A stretch of 64,000 nt of DNA. Source: Pseudomonas wuhanensis. Lineage in GTDB: Bacteria; Pseudomonadota; Gammaproteobacteria; Pseudomonadales; Pseudomonadaceae. The stretch is from contig NZ_CP117430.1 in the NCBI RefSeq assembly GCF_030687395.1, forward strand, positions 3,100,001 through 3,164,000, read 5' to 3'. This document shows positions 35,447 to 44,594 of the stretch, piece after piece; the stretch's first letter is position 1; every line of letters begins with the position of its first letter. A program made the position numbers and the translations under genes. The notes under the pieces were generated by a model that saw nothing but the letters and a program-made list of their open reading frames with translations, ran no database searches and was not told the DNA's origin.

Positions 35447-36625
35447 TTATTTTTGCGGTATCGCCACCCGCCGACCGCTCATGAAACAGAGAAAACCGCC
35501 CATTGCCGTCAACGCACTCAGGGCATAGAACATGGTGGGCGCGGGCGTGTGCAACAGCAGATAGCCACAGATCACCGGGCTCAGCGCACCGCCGAGGGCC
35601 GCGAGGTTTTGCGCGCCGTAGTAGCTCCCGCGCAGTTCTTCCGGGGCCAGGGTGTCGACGAACAGGAATTCGGCCGGGTAAATGATCATTTCGCCGAGAG
35701 TGAAAATGAACATCGCTACGCACCAGCTCACCAGGCTATCGGCCAGACTGAAACCGATCAACCCGAGGATGAACAGGCTGGTGCCACCGGCAATCCAGTA
35801 GCGCAGGTGTTCGCGCTGGAGAAACCGGCCGATCTGGTATTGCAGCAGGATCACGCTGATGGCGTTGCAGGCGAGCAGGGCGGCCATGGTTTCCAGGGCA
35901 CGTTTGGTGTCTTGGGTGACCAGCAGGTATTGCGACAGGTACAGGGTGAAACGACCGTGCACCACGGCGCTGAGCAGGCAGCCGCAGGTGAACATGATCA
36001 GCGTGCGGTCGTTCTTCAGGGTGATCAGGGTTCTGAGGAAACTCTGGGGCTGGCCGATGGCGGGTGTCTGGACCGGGTCTTTGGGAATCCCGCTCATCAG
36101 GAAAATACTGAAGAATGCGATGCCGCCGGCGATCAGGAACGGCGCAATCGGATACACGCCGGCGATCACCACGCCGAGCATGGGGCCGGTGGCGTAGCCG
36201 ATATTGGTCAGCGTGTAGCGCAGCGAAAAAGCCTTGGCGCGTTGGCCCACAGGCAGGTTTTCGCTGAGGATCGCCTTGGACCCGATCAGGAACAGCGCCG
36301 AGGCGGTTTCGGTGATCACCAGGGTGGCGGTGGTCAGGTAGAGGTTTTCGGCGAAGGTCAGCAGCAAGAAACCGATGGCACTGGAGAGCATGGCGAGAAT
36401 CAGCAGCCGACGCTTTTCGAGGCGGTCGATGATGTAACCGCCGTAAAGGGCGAGCAGGGTGGCGATGAACACCGCGATGCCCAGCAACAGGCCGACGTCC
36501 TGTTGGTTGAGGCCGAGTTTGTTGCTCAGAAACAGGGTGAGCAATGGGCTGGTAATGGCGCGGCTGACGACGATGGTCAGCGAAACGATCATCAAGCGGC
36601 GAATAACGAGGGAGTAAGTAGCCAC
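35447..36625 (-). CDS. Major facilitator superfamily transporter
   Basis: A 392-residue protein with about 12 hydrophobic helices. The loop 2-3 MFS signature is recognisable (GGYIIDRLEKRRLLI), and there is an RAKAFSLRYTLTNIGYATGP segment as in MdtH-like drug/proton antiporters. The start is a GTG at 36625 (reading MATYSLVIRR); the frame extends further into a repeat and should not be used. The substrate is unknown; multidrug export is the default guess. Confidence 0.85.
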   Translation of the reverse strand: MATYSLVIRRLMIVSLTIVVSRAITSPLLTLFLSNKLGLNQQDVGLLLGIAVFIATLLALYGGYIIDRLEKRRLLILAMLSSAIGFLLLTFAENLYLTTATLVITETASALFLIGSKAILSENLPVGQRAKAFSLRYTLTNIGYATGPMLGVVIAGVYPIAPFLIAGGIAFFSIFLMSGIPKDPVQTPAIGQPQSFLRTLITLKNDRTLIMFTCGCLLSAVVHGRFTLYLSQYLLVTQDTKRALETMAALLACNAISVILLQYQIGRFLQREHLRYWIAGGTSLFILGLIGFSLADSLVSWCVAMFIFTLGEMIIYPAEFLFVDTLAPEELRGSYYGAQNLAALGGALSPVICGYLLLHTPAPTMFYALSALTAMGGFLCFMSGRRVAIPQK

Positions 36626-36655
36626 GGTGGGGCAAATGTCCTTATTCAGTTTGTT

Positions 36656-36763
36656 GATCGTTCCCCACGCTCTGCGTGGGAATGCAGCCAGGGACGCTCC
36701 GCGTCCCAAGAGCGGACGCAGAGCGTCCGGTGAGACATTCCCACGCAGAGCGTGGGAACGATC
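36656..36763. repeat. Long double-hairpin repeat, copy C
   Basis: A 108-bp element. Its right-hand GATC supplies two bases of the TGA stop codon of the MmgE/PrpD gene (stop at 36762-36764), so the repeat and the coding region overlap by 2 bp. Confidence 0.87.
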
Positions 36764-38159
36764 ACGGTGTGTTCAGCCATTGCTCCAGTGATTCGACAGA
36801 ACTCAAACTTTCCAGACGCCACAACTGTTCCAGCAATTGACTGGCCTGCTGTCGTGGCATCACCCGCCCAGCCAGGCTGAAAAACTTCTCCTCCAGCGCT
36901 TCATCACTCAGCGGATTCCCCGGCGCACCCAACGGCACCTCAACACACAAACTCGCGTGCCGACCGTCCACGGTCTGCAGGCTGACCACAGGCTCGCCAT
37001 CCTCCGACAGTAGCGGGTCGACTTCAAGGCGAATGCGCGACATCCAGTGAGCGATCCGCGGATGGTGGCGCTGTTCATCGTCGTAGGCTACCAACCGGCA
37101 ATGCCCATGGACCAGCCGGGCCGCGAGGGCATAGCGCAGGCTCATTTGTGCCGCTGGCAGGCTATTGATGTCCTGACCGCCACACATGTCCTGAAGGAAT
37201 CCGCACAGCGAAACCTGAACGCTTTCGACCTGATCCACGCTGACCTGCAATTGATCGAGCAACAGACCCAATGCATCGATCGCCGAATGCGTCCCCCGGC
37301 ATGCCGCGTAGGGCTTGATCGAGCAGCGGGCGAGCTTCCACACATGGCCCAGTTCGGCATCCAGCGCCTCGGGCACGGCGGTATCCGCCGCGAGGGTCTT
37401 GAGAAAACCGCCCCAGACATCATCGAACAGCTTTGTCGGCCCGGTGATGCCTTGTTGAGCAAACCGCGCCGCCAGCAGTCCACCTTCGGCGGCCCGGCCG
37501 CTATGGAGTTTTTTGCTTTGCGAGCCGTCATGGATGAAGGCCCAAAGACCACCGCTGAAGCTGCCGGCGATGCCCAGCGCCGCCAGGGTTTGCTGCGCAT
37601 CCAGCCCCAGAATCCGCGCACTGGCCGCTGCTGCGCCAAACACCCCGCACGTCGCGGTGGAGTGCCAACCGGCGCCGTTGTGGGCCGAGTAACTGCCGCA
37701 GGCTTCGAGTACCCGACGGCCGATTTCGTAGCCGATCACTACAGCGGTGATCAACTCGCGGCCATTTATCGGTCTTTCAGACATCGACACAGCGGCCATC
37801 ACCGCCGGCAGCACCACCGCGCCGGAGTGGTCGCAGCCGCCGGTGTCGTCCAGCTCCAGGGCATGCGCGGCGATGCCGTTGAGCATGGCGGCCTGCGCTG
37901 CGCCGACTCGCTGATCGGTGCCCCAGACCAACGTGCTGCCGGCTTCACCCTCGAAAACCTGACGCGCCTGCTTCGCCACATCGCTGCCAGCCCCGGCCAG
38001 GGTTACGCCGAAAGTGTCGAGGATGTGTCGCCTGGCTTGCGCTACCAATGCGGGTGGTAAATCTTCGAAGCGAGTCTCCACACAAAACTGCGCCAACCGC
38101 TCCATCCGCATGACCCCATCGTAGGCGCTACCGAAGGCTGCGATCTCTTGATCTTTCAT
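36762..38159 (-). CDS. MmgE/PrpD-family protein (possible epimerase or dehydratase)
   Basis: About 465 residues. The family is clear from GVTLAGAGSD, NGIAAHALELDDT, SGAVVLPAVMA, HSTATCGVFGAAAA, HSGRAAEGGLLAA, KPYAACRGTHSAIDA and the C-terminal ligand part. Family members include 2-methylcitrate dehydratase and iminodisuccinate epimerase. The ATG at 38159 overlaps the upstream stop (ATGA). The first ~15 codons, however, look like a dispersed genomic repeat rather than family sequence, and the original start may be 38111 or 38105 (MRMERLAQ or MERLAQ). It is the last gene of the lyase-transporter-hydrolase cluster that begins at 44288. Substrate unknown. Confidence 0.85.
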   Translation of the reverse strand: MKDQEIAAFGSAYDGVMRMERLAQFCVETRFEDLPPALVAQARRHILDTFGVTLAGAGSDVAKQARQVFEGEAGSTLVWGTDQRVGAAQAAMLNGIAAHALELDDTGGCDHSGAVVLPAVMAAVSMSERPINGRELITAVVIGYEIGRRVLEACGSYSAHNGAGWHSTATCGVFGAAAASARILGLDAQQTLAALGIAGSFSGGLWAFIHDGSQSKKLHSGRAAEGGLLAARFAQQGITGPTKLFDDVWGGFLKTLAADTAVPEALDAELGHVWKLARCSIKPYAACRGTHSAIDALGLLLDQLQVSVDQVESVQVSLCGFLQDMCGGQDINSLPAAQMSLRYALAARLVHGHCRLVAYDDEQRHHPRIAHWMSRIRLEVDPLLSEDGEPVVSLQTVDGRHASLCVEVPLGAPGNPLSDEALEEKFFSLAGRVMPRQQASQLLEQLWRLESLSSVESLEQWLNTP

Positions 38160-39043
38160 ACCCCGTAATCCCGATAATGACGTTCGTACACCGCCGCCGG
38201 GTGATCCTCGGTCACGGGCGCTGCCGACTCGGCCCACCATTGAGCGACTTCGGCACCAGTTGCGATCCATACATCGTCGTGCTGTTGAATGCTTTGCAGC
38301 AATTCGCGCAACACACCGATCCGCCCGGGCGTGGCGATGATCTCCGGGTGCAGCCGCAGCACGTAACACAGCCCGAATCGATGAAACCCGGCGAAGTCCA
38401 TTTGCAGGTTGCCTAAGGTATGGCTGTAGGAGGCGATGCGCGATTGCGCCGGTGGCACCGCCGGGCTGAGGTTGAAGGCGAAGTAGGGTTCGTCTTCCAG
38501 TTCGTAGTGCAACGGCAGCTCGATCACGTCTGGCGCCGTCGGGTGAGCAAAGGGCAAATCATCGCCGCGCCATGACGAGTCCCAGCGGATGCCATGCTCC
38601 CTTAACGCCTCGATGAAGCCCGGCGCACCGTTGCCGGCGGGGATGCGAAAGCCTGTCGGACGCTGACCGGTCAGCGCGCTCAAGGCCGCGCAACCTTTTG
38701 CGACCTCGGCACTTTGCTCGGCCAGCGTCAGGTTGTCGTAGTTTTGATGGCGATACCCGGCGCAGGCGATTTCATGCCCGCCGGCCTGGATCGCCCGGAC
38801 GTGCTGCGGGTTTTCCTCGGCGACGATGCCGGGGATGCACCAACTGCTGGAAACCCCCAGTTCTTCGAACAAACCGAGCAAACGCTCGACACCGCGTTGG
38901 GTACCGTAGCGCCACACCGATAAGGTCTTGTCGCGTCCGGCGACTTCCGGCGCCTGGGTGAGGATGCCGTGAATGTCGTTGTAATCGACGGTCAGCACCA
39001 CGGCACAGCGGTAGCCGTTGGGCCAGACAGTGGAATCAGCCAT
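38156..39043 (-). CDS. Polysaccharide-deacetylase-fold hydrolase (PuuE-like), second of a pair
   Basis: A 295-residue CE4/NodB-fold protein. It has CAVVLTVDYND with the metal-binding Asp, a GGHEIACAGYRHQNYDNL segment with the metal His residues, and FRIPAGNGAP and LRLHPEIIATPGR near the end. The order and length match the allantoinase-like PuuE branch, which hydrolyses C-N bonds in small cyclic ureides and amides rather than polysaccharides. It overlaps its neighbour by 8 bp and the MmgE/PrpD gene by 4 bp, so all three are translated together. Confidence 0.85.
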   Translation of the reverse strand: MADSTVWPNGYRCAVVLTVDYNDIHGILTQAPEVAGRDKTLSVWRYGTQRGVERLLGLFEELGVSSSWCIPGIVAEENPQHVRAIQAGGHEIACAGYRHQNYDNLTLAEQSAEVAKGCAALSALTGQRPTGFRIPAGNGAPGFIEALREHGIRWDSSWRGDDLPFAHPTAPDVIELPLHYELEDEPYFAFNLSPAVPPAQSRIASYSHTLGNLQMDFAGFHRFGLCYVLRLHPEIIATPGRIGVLRELLQSIQQHDDVWIATGAEVAQWWAESAAPVTEDHPAAVYERHYRDYGV

Positions 39044-39884
39044 GGTGATGCTCCTTCAGCCACCAGTGGGCGACGTCGCGGCAGGTGGCGAACCAGACGT
39101 CATCGCGCTGGCGCATGTGTTCGAAGAGTTTTTCCAGGAGCAGGATGCGCCCCGGTTTGCCGGTGATTTTGGGGTGGAACAGGGTGGTCAGGCACAACCC
39201 TTCATCCATGGCGCCGTCGAACTCGCGGCACCAGTTGTCGAGGGTCAGCGCGTAGCTGGCGGTGCGGTCGAGTCCCGAGGGAAAGTCTGGCGCGCGGGTG
39301 TAGGCGAGGGAGGCGTAGTCGTCCATTTCCCAACGACCGGGGATTTCCACCAGCGGCGTATCGAAGCCCGGCACGCTGACCAGATACGGCCGATCATCGC
39401 CGCGCATGCTGCTGGAATAGGTCACGCCTGCTTCCACCAGCATGGCCGGCGTTTCGGCCCGCCAGTCACCGGACGGGGTGCGAAAACCTTCGGCGCGGAT
39501 GTGCAGGTGTTTCCAGAACACCTCGCGGGATTTGTGCATCACGTCCTTCTGCTGATCCAGCGTCAGGGCGTAAAAGGATTCGTGTTTGTAGCCGTGGTAC
39601 GCCACTTCATGTCCGCGCTCGACAATCGCCTGGCACTGTTTCGGCCAGTTTTCCACGACCCAGGCCGGGACGAAAAATGTCGTCGGGATCCGGAACTCAT
39701 CCAGCACATCGAGAATCCGCGGCAGCGCCCGATAGGGGCCGTAACCACCGAAACCAAAGTACTCGGGCTTGCGCCAGATCGAGCCGTTGAGCATGGCATC
39801 GCCGGTGGGACCATCGAGGTCGAAGGCCAGGGCGAGGCAGGCTGCGTGCTGATTGGGCCAGGTGGGTTGTAGCGAGGAGGACAT
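39036..39884 (-). CDS. Polysaccharide-deacetylase-fold hydrolase, first of a pair
   Basis: A 282-residue paralogue of the next gene. It has LALAFDLDGPTGD (metal Asp), the GHEVAYHGYKHESFYAL segment with paired His, FRTPSGDWRAETPAM, and TLFHPKITGKPGRI. The start is ATG 39884 with GGAG seven bases upstream; a TTG four codons earlier is less likely. Two tandem diverged copies suggest either a heteromer or two steps on related substrates. Upstream, two REP doublets separate it from the binding-protein gene of the same cluster. Confidence 0.85.
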   Translation of the reverse strand: MSSSLQPTWPNQHAACLALAFDLDGPTGDAMLNGSIWRKPEYFGFGGYGPYRALPRILDVLDEFRIPTTFFVPAWVVENWPKQCQAIVERGHEVAYHGYKHESFYALTLDQQKDVMHKSREVFWKHLHIRAEGFRTPSGDWRAETPAMLVEAGVTYSSSMRGDDRPYLVSVPGFDTPLVEIPGRWEMDDYASLAYTRAPDFPSGLDRTASYALTLDNWCREFDGAMDEGLCLTTLFHPKITGKPGRILLLEKLFEHMRQRDDVWFATCRDVAHWWLKEHHHG

Positions 39885-39921
39885 GTGGTGCTCCAACTAT
39901 TTATAAGTAAACGCCAGACCC

Positions 39922-40145
39922 TGTGGGAGCGGGCTTGCCCGCGAAGGGGCCGGCACATTCAACAGTTATGTCGCCTGACAGACCGCCATCGCGGGCAAGC
40001 CCGCTCCCACAGGTTTTTCGGTGGGCCACAAAATTGTGATCGACCCAGAGTTAGTGTGGGAGCGGGCTTGCTCGCGAGGAGGCCGGCACATTCAACATCT
40101 ATGTCGCCTGTCAAATCGCTTTCGCGGGCAAGCCTCGCTCCTACG
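39922..40145. repeat. Two tandem REP doublets, type 1
   Basis: Doublets at 39922-40011 and 40055-40145 share nearly the same inner sequence (GGCCGGCACATTCAAC... then ATGTCGCCTG), so one arose by duplication of the other. The last unit is mutated (GCCTCGCTCCTACG). It fills the gap between two genes of the cluster. Confidence 0.88.
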
Positions 40146-40154
40146 GGGCTAGCA

Positions 40155-40979
40155 TTATTTCCCGGCGTTAATGGTCACCGTCTTGATCGCGCCCAGTTCC
40201 AGGTCCCACTTCTTCAAGATCGCCTGGTAGCTGCCGTCATCGACCATGCTCTGCATCGCCACTTTCACCGCTTCGCTCAGCTCAGGCTTTTTCTTGCTCA
40301 CGCCCAACCCGGTGAACTGCTTGGAAATCGGCAGGCCCACGGTTTTGTACATGTCCTTTTCCTGGGTCTTGAGGTACGGCAGGGTTTCGCTGCCTTGCAT
40401 GGCCGCGTCGATACGGCTTTGACGCAGTTGCGCGCGGGCGTCGGCCGAGCCTTCGGTGCCGATCACGTTGATCGCAGGCTTGCCGGCGGCTTCGCAGTTG
40501 GCCTTGCTCCACTCGGCGATTTCCGCCGGAAAGGTCGTACGTCGGCTGGTACCGACTTTCTTGCCACACAGGTCGATGATCTCGTTGGTGTCCTTGTTTT
40601 TCTGCAAGGTGTAGAACTGCGGACCGCTGGTGAAGTAGTCGACGAAGGTCACACTGGCCTGGCGCTCGGCGGTGTCGGTCATGCCCGACATCACCATGTC
40701 CACGCGGTCGGTGGTCAGCGCATTGATCATTTGCTCGAAGCCGGTTTCCTGCCATTTGATCTTCACGCCCAGCCGCTCGGCCAGGGCGTTGCCCAGGTCA
40801 ACGTCGAGCCCGGTGAGGGTGTTGGTGGCCGGGTCCTTGAAATCCATCGGCGGGTAGTTCGGCATGATCGCTACCACGACCTCGCCCTTGTCCTTGATGC
40901 TGGCCGGTAGCTCGGCGGCCCAGGTGAAACTGGAAGCCATAACACCTGCGATTACTGCTGGAATAACGAAGTTCTTCAT
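40155..40979 (-). CDS. Polar amino acid ABC transporter, periplasmic binding protein
   Basis: A 274-residue family-3 binding protein with a signal peptide (KNFVIPAVIAGVMASSFTW, cleavage near WA/AE). The fold segments are VVVAIMPNYPPMDFKDP, GLDVDLGNALAERLG, TDRVDMVMSGMTDT and KVGTSRRTT. It belongs to the polar amino acid group, but the ligand pocket cannot be read by eye. It is encoded between the ATPase and the hydrolase genes, so its ligand is probably the substrate of that catabolic cluster. Confidence 0.9.
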   Translation of the reverse strand: MKNFVIPAVIAGVMASSFTWAAELPASIKDKGEVVVAIMPNYPPMDFKDPATNTLTGLDVDLGNALAERLGVKIKWQETGFEQMINALTTDRVDMVMSGMTDTAERQASVTFVDYFTSGPQFYTLQKNKDTNEIIDLCGKKVGTSRRTTFPAEIAEWSKANCEAAGKPAINVIGTEGSADARAQLRQSRIDAAMQGSETLPYLKTQEKDMYKTVGLPISKQFTGLGVSKKKPELSEAVKVAMQSMVDDGSYQAILKKWDLELGAIKTVTINAGK

Positions 40980-41032
40980 GGTCGTTCTCTTATGAGTGTT
41001 GTTACGCAGCTCTTGATTTCTGAGACTGGCGC

Positions 41033-41797
41033 TTAGGTTCGAACGGCAGAAATGAAGCTTTGGGTGCGTGGGTTTTGCGGACTTATTAGTATTTCTTCGG
41101 GGCTTCCAGCCTCCACGATCTGTCCTTCGTCCATGAACACCATGCGGTTGGAAACCTCGCGAGCGAAGCCCAGTTCATGAGTGACGACGATCATGGTCAT
41201 GCCGGTTTGCGCCAGATCGCGCATCACCGACAGCACCTCACCGACCAGTTCCGGGTCGAGTGCCGAAGTGGGTTCATCGAACAGCATCAGCTTGGGTCGC
41301 ATGGCCAACGCGCGGGCAATCGCCACCCGTTGTTGCTGACCGCCCGACAGTTCGATCGGGTAGCTGTTGCGCTTGTCGGCCAGGCCGACGCGAGCGAGCA
41401 ATTCCAAGGCTTCTTCGTGCGCTTCTTTGGGCGAACGCTTGAGCACCTGGCACGGCCCTTCGATGATGTTTTGCAGCACAGTCATGTGCGGGAACAGGTT
41501 GAAGCGCTGGAACACCATGCCGGTGGCCAGGCGCTGACGGGCGATCTGCGACTCGTTGAGTTCGTGCAGTTTGTTGCCGGCGATGCGGTAACCCACCAGT
41601 TCGCCGTCGACCCACAGGCCGCCCTTGTCGATTTTTTCCAGCTGATTGACGCAGCGCAGCAGGGTGCTTTTGCCGGAGCCGGACGGGCCGATGATGCACA
41701 ACACCTCGCCTTGCTCGACCTCGATATTGATGTCCTTGAGCGCGTGGAAATGGTCGTAGTACTTGTTCAGGCTCACGGCCTTGACGATGCTTCTCAT
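41033..41797 (-). CDS. Polar amino acid ABC transporter ATPase
   Basis: About 254 residues. Walker [11 protein letters not shown]-loop VFQRFNLF, signature LSGGQQQR, Walker [14 protein letters not shown], switch His in VTHELGFA. The start at 41797 has GAGGAG upstream; the open frame extends further but without support. It sits between permease and binding-protein genes of the same transporter. Confidence 0.94.
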   Translation of the reverse strand: MRSIVKAVSLNKYYDHFHALKDINIEVEQGEVLCIIGPSGSGKSTLLRCVNQLEKIDKGGLWVDGELVGYRIAGNKLHELNESQIARQRLATGMVFQRFNLFPHMTVLQNIIEGPCQVLKRSPKEAHEEALELLARVGLADKRNSYPIELSGGQQQRVAIARALAMRPKLMLFDEPTSALDPELVGEVLSVMRDLAQTGMTMIVVTHELGFAREVSNRMVFMDEGQIVEAGSPEEILISPQNPRTQSFISAVRT

Positions 41798-41807
41798 GTG
41801 GGGCTCC

Positions 41808-42686
41808 TCAAGAACGCTTGCCGGCGCCGCGAGCGAAACGACGCTCCAGACGGCTTTGACCAAAGGACAGAACAGTGACGGTGGCCAGGTACCAGATACC
41901 GGCGACGATCAGCAGCTCCATCACGCGGGCGTTGGCGTAGTAAATGTTCTGGGCGTTGTAGAGCAGTTCCGAGTACTGGATGACGCTCGCCAGGGAGGTC
42001 ATTTTCACCATGCCGATGAACTCGTTACCCACCGGTGGAATGATGATCCGCATGGCCTGGGGCAGGATGATCCGGCGCAGGGCTTGCAGGCGCGGCATGC
42101 CGATCGACTTGGCGGCTTCGTACTGTCCGGTGTCGACCGAGAGCAGGCCGGCACGCACCACTTCGGCGGTGTAGGCGCCCTGGTTGATGCTCAAGCCGAG
42201 GAGGGCGGCCACGAAGGGCGTCATCAGGCTCACGGTGTCCATTTCGAACACACCGGGGATGCCGATGGTGGGGAAAATCAGCGCCAGGTTGAACCACAGC
42301 AGCAGCTGCAGAATCAGCGGCGTGCCGCGAAACAGCCAGGTGTAGGTCAGCGCCACATAGCGCAGGATCGGGTTGGCCGACATGCGCATGATCGCGGTGA
42401 TCACCCCGAACACGATGCCCAGCGCCATCGCCAGCACCGCCATGACGATGGTGTTGAGCAGGCCCCACATGATTGCCTGAGAAGTGAGGAACTGGCCGAT
42501 GTACGACCATTCGATCTTGCCTTCGGCGAAGGCCCGCACCAGGCCGACAATCGCAATCACGATTACCGTGGCGAAGAAAATCCGCCCGTAATAGCGCCGT
42601 GGCACATGCTGGTACTGGGTGATATCGAACTGGTTTTCCGCCAGTTTGCGCTCCGCCTGGAGTCGTTCTGCCTGAGTCTGGCTCAT
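41808..42686 (-). CDS. Polar amino acid ABC transporter permease
   Basis: A 292-residue permease, longer than usual because of a ~60-residue charged cytoplasmic N-terminus ([15 protein letters not shown]) before the first helix. The EAA loop is [26 protein letters not shown]. The start at 42686 has GGAG upstream. There is only one permease gene in this transporter, so it probably works as a homodimer. Confidence 0.91.
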   Translation of the reverse strand: MSQTQAERLQAERKLAENQFDITQYQHVPRRYYGRIFFATVIVIAIVGLVRAFAEGKIEWSYIGQFLTSQAIMWGLLNTIVMAVLAMALGIVFGVITAIMRMSANPILRYVALTYTWLFRGTPLILQLLLWFNLALIFPTIGIPGVFEMDTVSLMTPFVAALLGLSINQGAYTAEVVRAGLLSVDTGQYEAAKSIGMPRLQALRRIILPQAMRIIIPPVGNEFIGMVKMTSLASVIQYSELLYNAQNIYYANARVMELLIVAGIWYLATVTVLSFGQSRLERRFARGAGKRS

Positions 42687-42753
42687 GTTGTTTCTCCGTA
42701 CGCCGCGCTCAATCAAGACGGCGCGTGTTGTCTTTCATTTCCAACACAATCCC

Positions 42754-42843
42754 TGTGGGAGCGGGCTTGCCCGCGATGGCGGCATTACATTCAACATCAA
42801 TGTTGGCTGACACTCCGCTATCGCGGGCAAGCCCGCTCCCACA
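42754..42843. repeat. REP doublet, type 1
   Basis: Inverted REP pair between the lyase and permease genes. Its inner sequence (ACATTCAACATCAATGTTG) is shared with the copy at 3297. Confidence 0.9.
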
Positions 42844-42860
42844 GGTTTGGTGGCGTTGAT

Positions 42861-44288
42861 TCAGAGACGGAAACCCTGATAGTTCTCGGTCCATTGTTGC
42901 TGGGCGGCGAGGGCGGTTTTCAGTCGACCGATCTGCTCGCGCACTTGTTGCGGCGCGGTACCGCCCCAGCCACTGCGGGCGGCGATGGCGGCTTCGAGGG
43001 TCAGGCTGTCGCGCACTTCAGGCTTGAGACGTGGATCGATCTCAGCCAGCAGCGCCGGGGACGCTTCCCACAACTCGATGTCATGTTTCTCGCAGGCCTG
43101 GACCAATGCGCCGGTGATTTCATGAGCTTCCTTGAACGGCACACCGCGCACCGCCAGCCAGTCGGCCACTTCGGTGGCGAGGGTGAAGCCCAGCGGTGCC
43201 TGACGACGCAATTCTTCAACGTTGACCTTCATGGTCGCGACCATCCCGGCCATGGCCGGCAACACCAGCAGCAGGGTGTCGACACTGTCGAGCACGCCAT
43301 TTTTGTCTTCGCTGAGGTCGCGGTTGTACGACAGCGGCAGGGATTTGAGCGTCGACAACAAACCAGTCAGGTTACCGATCAAGCGGCCAGCCTTGCCCCG
43401 GGCCAGTTCGGCGATGTCCGGGTTTTTCTTCTGCGGCATGATCGAACTGCCGGTGGCATAGGCATCGTCCAGTGCGACCCAGCGAAATTGCCGCGACGAC
43501 CACAGACAGAATTCTTCGGCAAGGCGGGAAATGTTGATCCCGAGCATGCTGGCGATAAACAGGAACTCGGCGACGTGATCGCGGCTGGCCACGGCGTCGA
43601 TGGAGTTTTCGCAAACACCGCTGTAGCCCATTTCCTTGGCCGACTGCTGCGGCAAGCGAGCAATCGCAGAACCAGCCATGGCTGCGGCACCGAGTGGCGA
43701 CAGCGAAGTGCGCACGTCCCAGTCCACCAAGCGTTGCACGTCACGCAGCATCGATTGGGCGTGGGCCAACAAGTGGTGCGCGAAAACGATCGGCTGCGCC
43801 TGTTGCAAGTGAGTGAAGCCCGGGCAGATGCTCTCGATGTGTTGCTCGGCTTGATCCACCAGCGCTTGTTGCAAGGCCAGCACTTCGACGGCCAGGGTGC
43901 GCACGTGATCACGCAGGAACAGCCGCAGGTCATTGGCGGTCTGGTCGTTGCGCGAACGGCCGGCGCGCAGCTTGCCGCCCAGTGCGCCGAGGCGTTCGGT
44001 CAGCAGGCGCTCGATGAAGGTGTGGACGTCTTCGTCGTCCAGCGTCGGCGCGATGCTGCCGGCACGGAAGTCATCACCGATACGCTCCAGGGCGTCGAGC
44101 ATGGTCTGGGTTTCCTGCTCGCTCAACAGCCCTGCGCGCTGCAATTCCCGGGCATGCGCCTTCGAGCCGGCGAGGTCGTACGGGGTGAGGCGAAAGTAAC
44201 GCTCGGGGCAACGGGACAAGGCCGCCAGGGCTTCGGACGGGCCGCTCTTGAAGCGGGCACCCCAGAGACGGTCGGTGGTTTGAGACAT
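42861..44288 (-). CDS. Argininosuccinate-lyase-superfamily C-N lyase
   Basis: A 475-residue aspartase/fumarase-superfamily lyase. It has the argininosuccinate lyase blocks LWGARF, DEDVHTFIERLL, GKLRAGRSRNDQTA, GFTHLQQAQP with the catalytic His, and the flexible signature loop GSSIMPQKKNPDIAELARGK with the catalytic Ser. Known members cleave argininosuccinate to arginine and fumarate; relatives cleave ethylenediamine-disuccinate and iminodisuccinate. The biosynthetic argH normally lies elsewhere in pseudomonads, and this one is tied to a transporter, hydrolases and a LysR regulator, so a catabolic role is more likely. The start at 44288 is just after the AT-rich divergent promoter region. Confidence 0.85.
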   Translation of the reverse strand: MSQTTDRLWGARFKSGPSEALAALSRCPERYFRLTPYDLAGSKAHARELQRAGLLSEQETQTMLDALERIGDDFRAGSIAPTLDDEDVHTFIERLLTERLGALGGKLRAGRSRNDQTANDLRLFLRDHVRTLAVEVLALQQALVDQAEQHIESICPGFTHLQQAQPIVFAHHLLAHAQSMLRDVQRLVDWDVRTSLSPLGAAAMAGSAIARLPQQSAKEMGYSGVCENSIDAVASRDHVAEFLFIASMLGINISRLAEEFCLWSSRQFRWVALDDAYATGSSIMPQKKNPDIAELARGKAGRLIGNLTGLLSTLKSLPLSYNRDLSEDKNGVLDSVDTLLLVLPAMAGMVATMKVNVEELRRQAPLGFTLATEVADWLAVRGVPFKEAHEITGALVQACEKHDIELWEASPALLAEIDPRLKPEVRDSLTLEAAIAARSGWGGTAPQQVREQIGRLKTALAAQQQWTENYQGFRL

Positions 44289-44594
44289 TGTTGTTTTCCT
44301 CGTCGTAAAGCGAATTGAAATCGGTATGCCGAGCCCGGAACACCCGCCGAAAATCATTCGGGCGTGGTTCGGCTCAATCAATATTCAAGGGCAGGGGAAA
44401 AGCGCAGTTGCTAAATGGCGAGAACTGATCGAAGTGTCAGTTTTTAATGGTTCGAAATCAGTGTGTTGGCACTGATCTGCGGGATTTATTAACGGTTGCC
44501 AAGCCTTGTTTTCTGTGTTCATTATTATTAGCCAGCACTGTTTTTGTTGTTGGACACAGATTGTTGAATAGGGCGCCAGAGGTAAATAAGCATT
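44289..44594. promoter_or_regulatory. Divergent promoter region with two LysR-type dyads
   Basis: The 306-bp gap between the lyase and its LysR regulator is AT-richer than its surroundings. Two perfect inverted repeats lie near its centre: AACTGA-N8-TCAGTT at 44423-44442 and ATCAGTG-N6-CACTGAT at 44457-44476. They share the CTGA/TCAG core and are 34 bp apart centre to centre, as a LysR tetramer would need. No promoter hexamers can be assigned with confidence. Confidence 0.5.

Noticed and set aside
35453..36733. A 426-codon plus-strand open frame opposite the MFS transporter
   Set aside because: Antisense to a clear 12-helix transporter; the translation is charged and low-complexity.
41763..44318. 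An 851-codon plus-strand open frame across the permease and lyase genes
   Set aside because: Antisense shadow of confident minus-strand genes; translation is His/Gln/Gly-rich with no recognisable domain.
44467..44480. TGGCACTGATCTGC as a sigma-54 promoter for the LysR gene
   Set aside because: The GG and GC elements are 11 bp apart instead of 12, and the bases form part of a dyad that fits a LysR site better.
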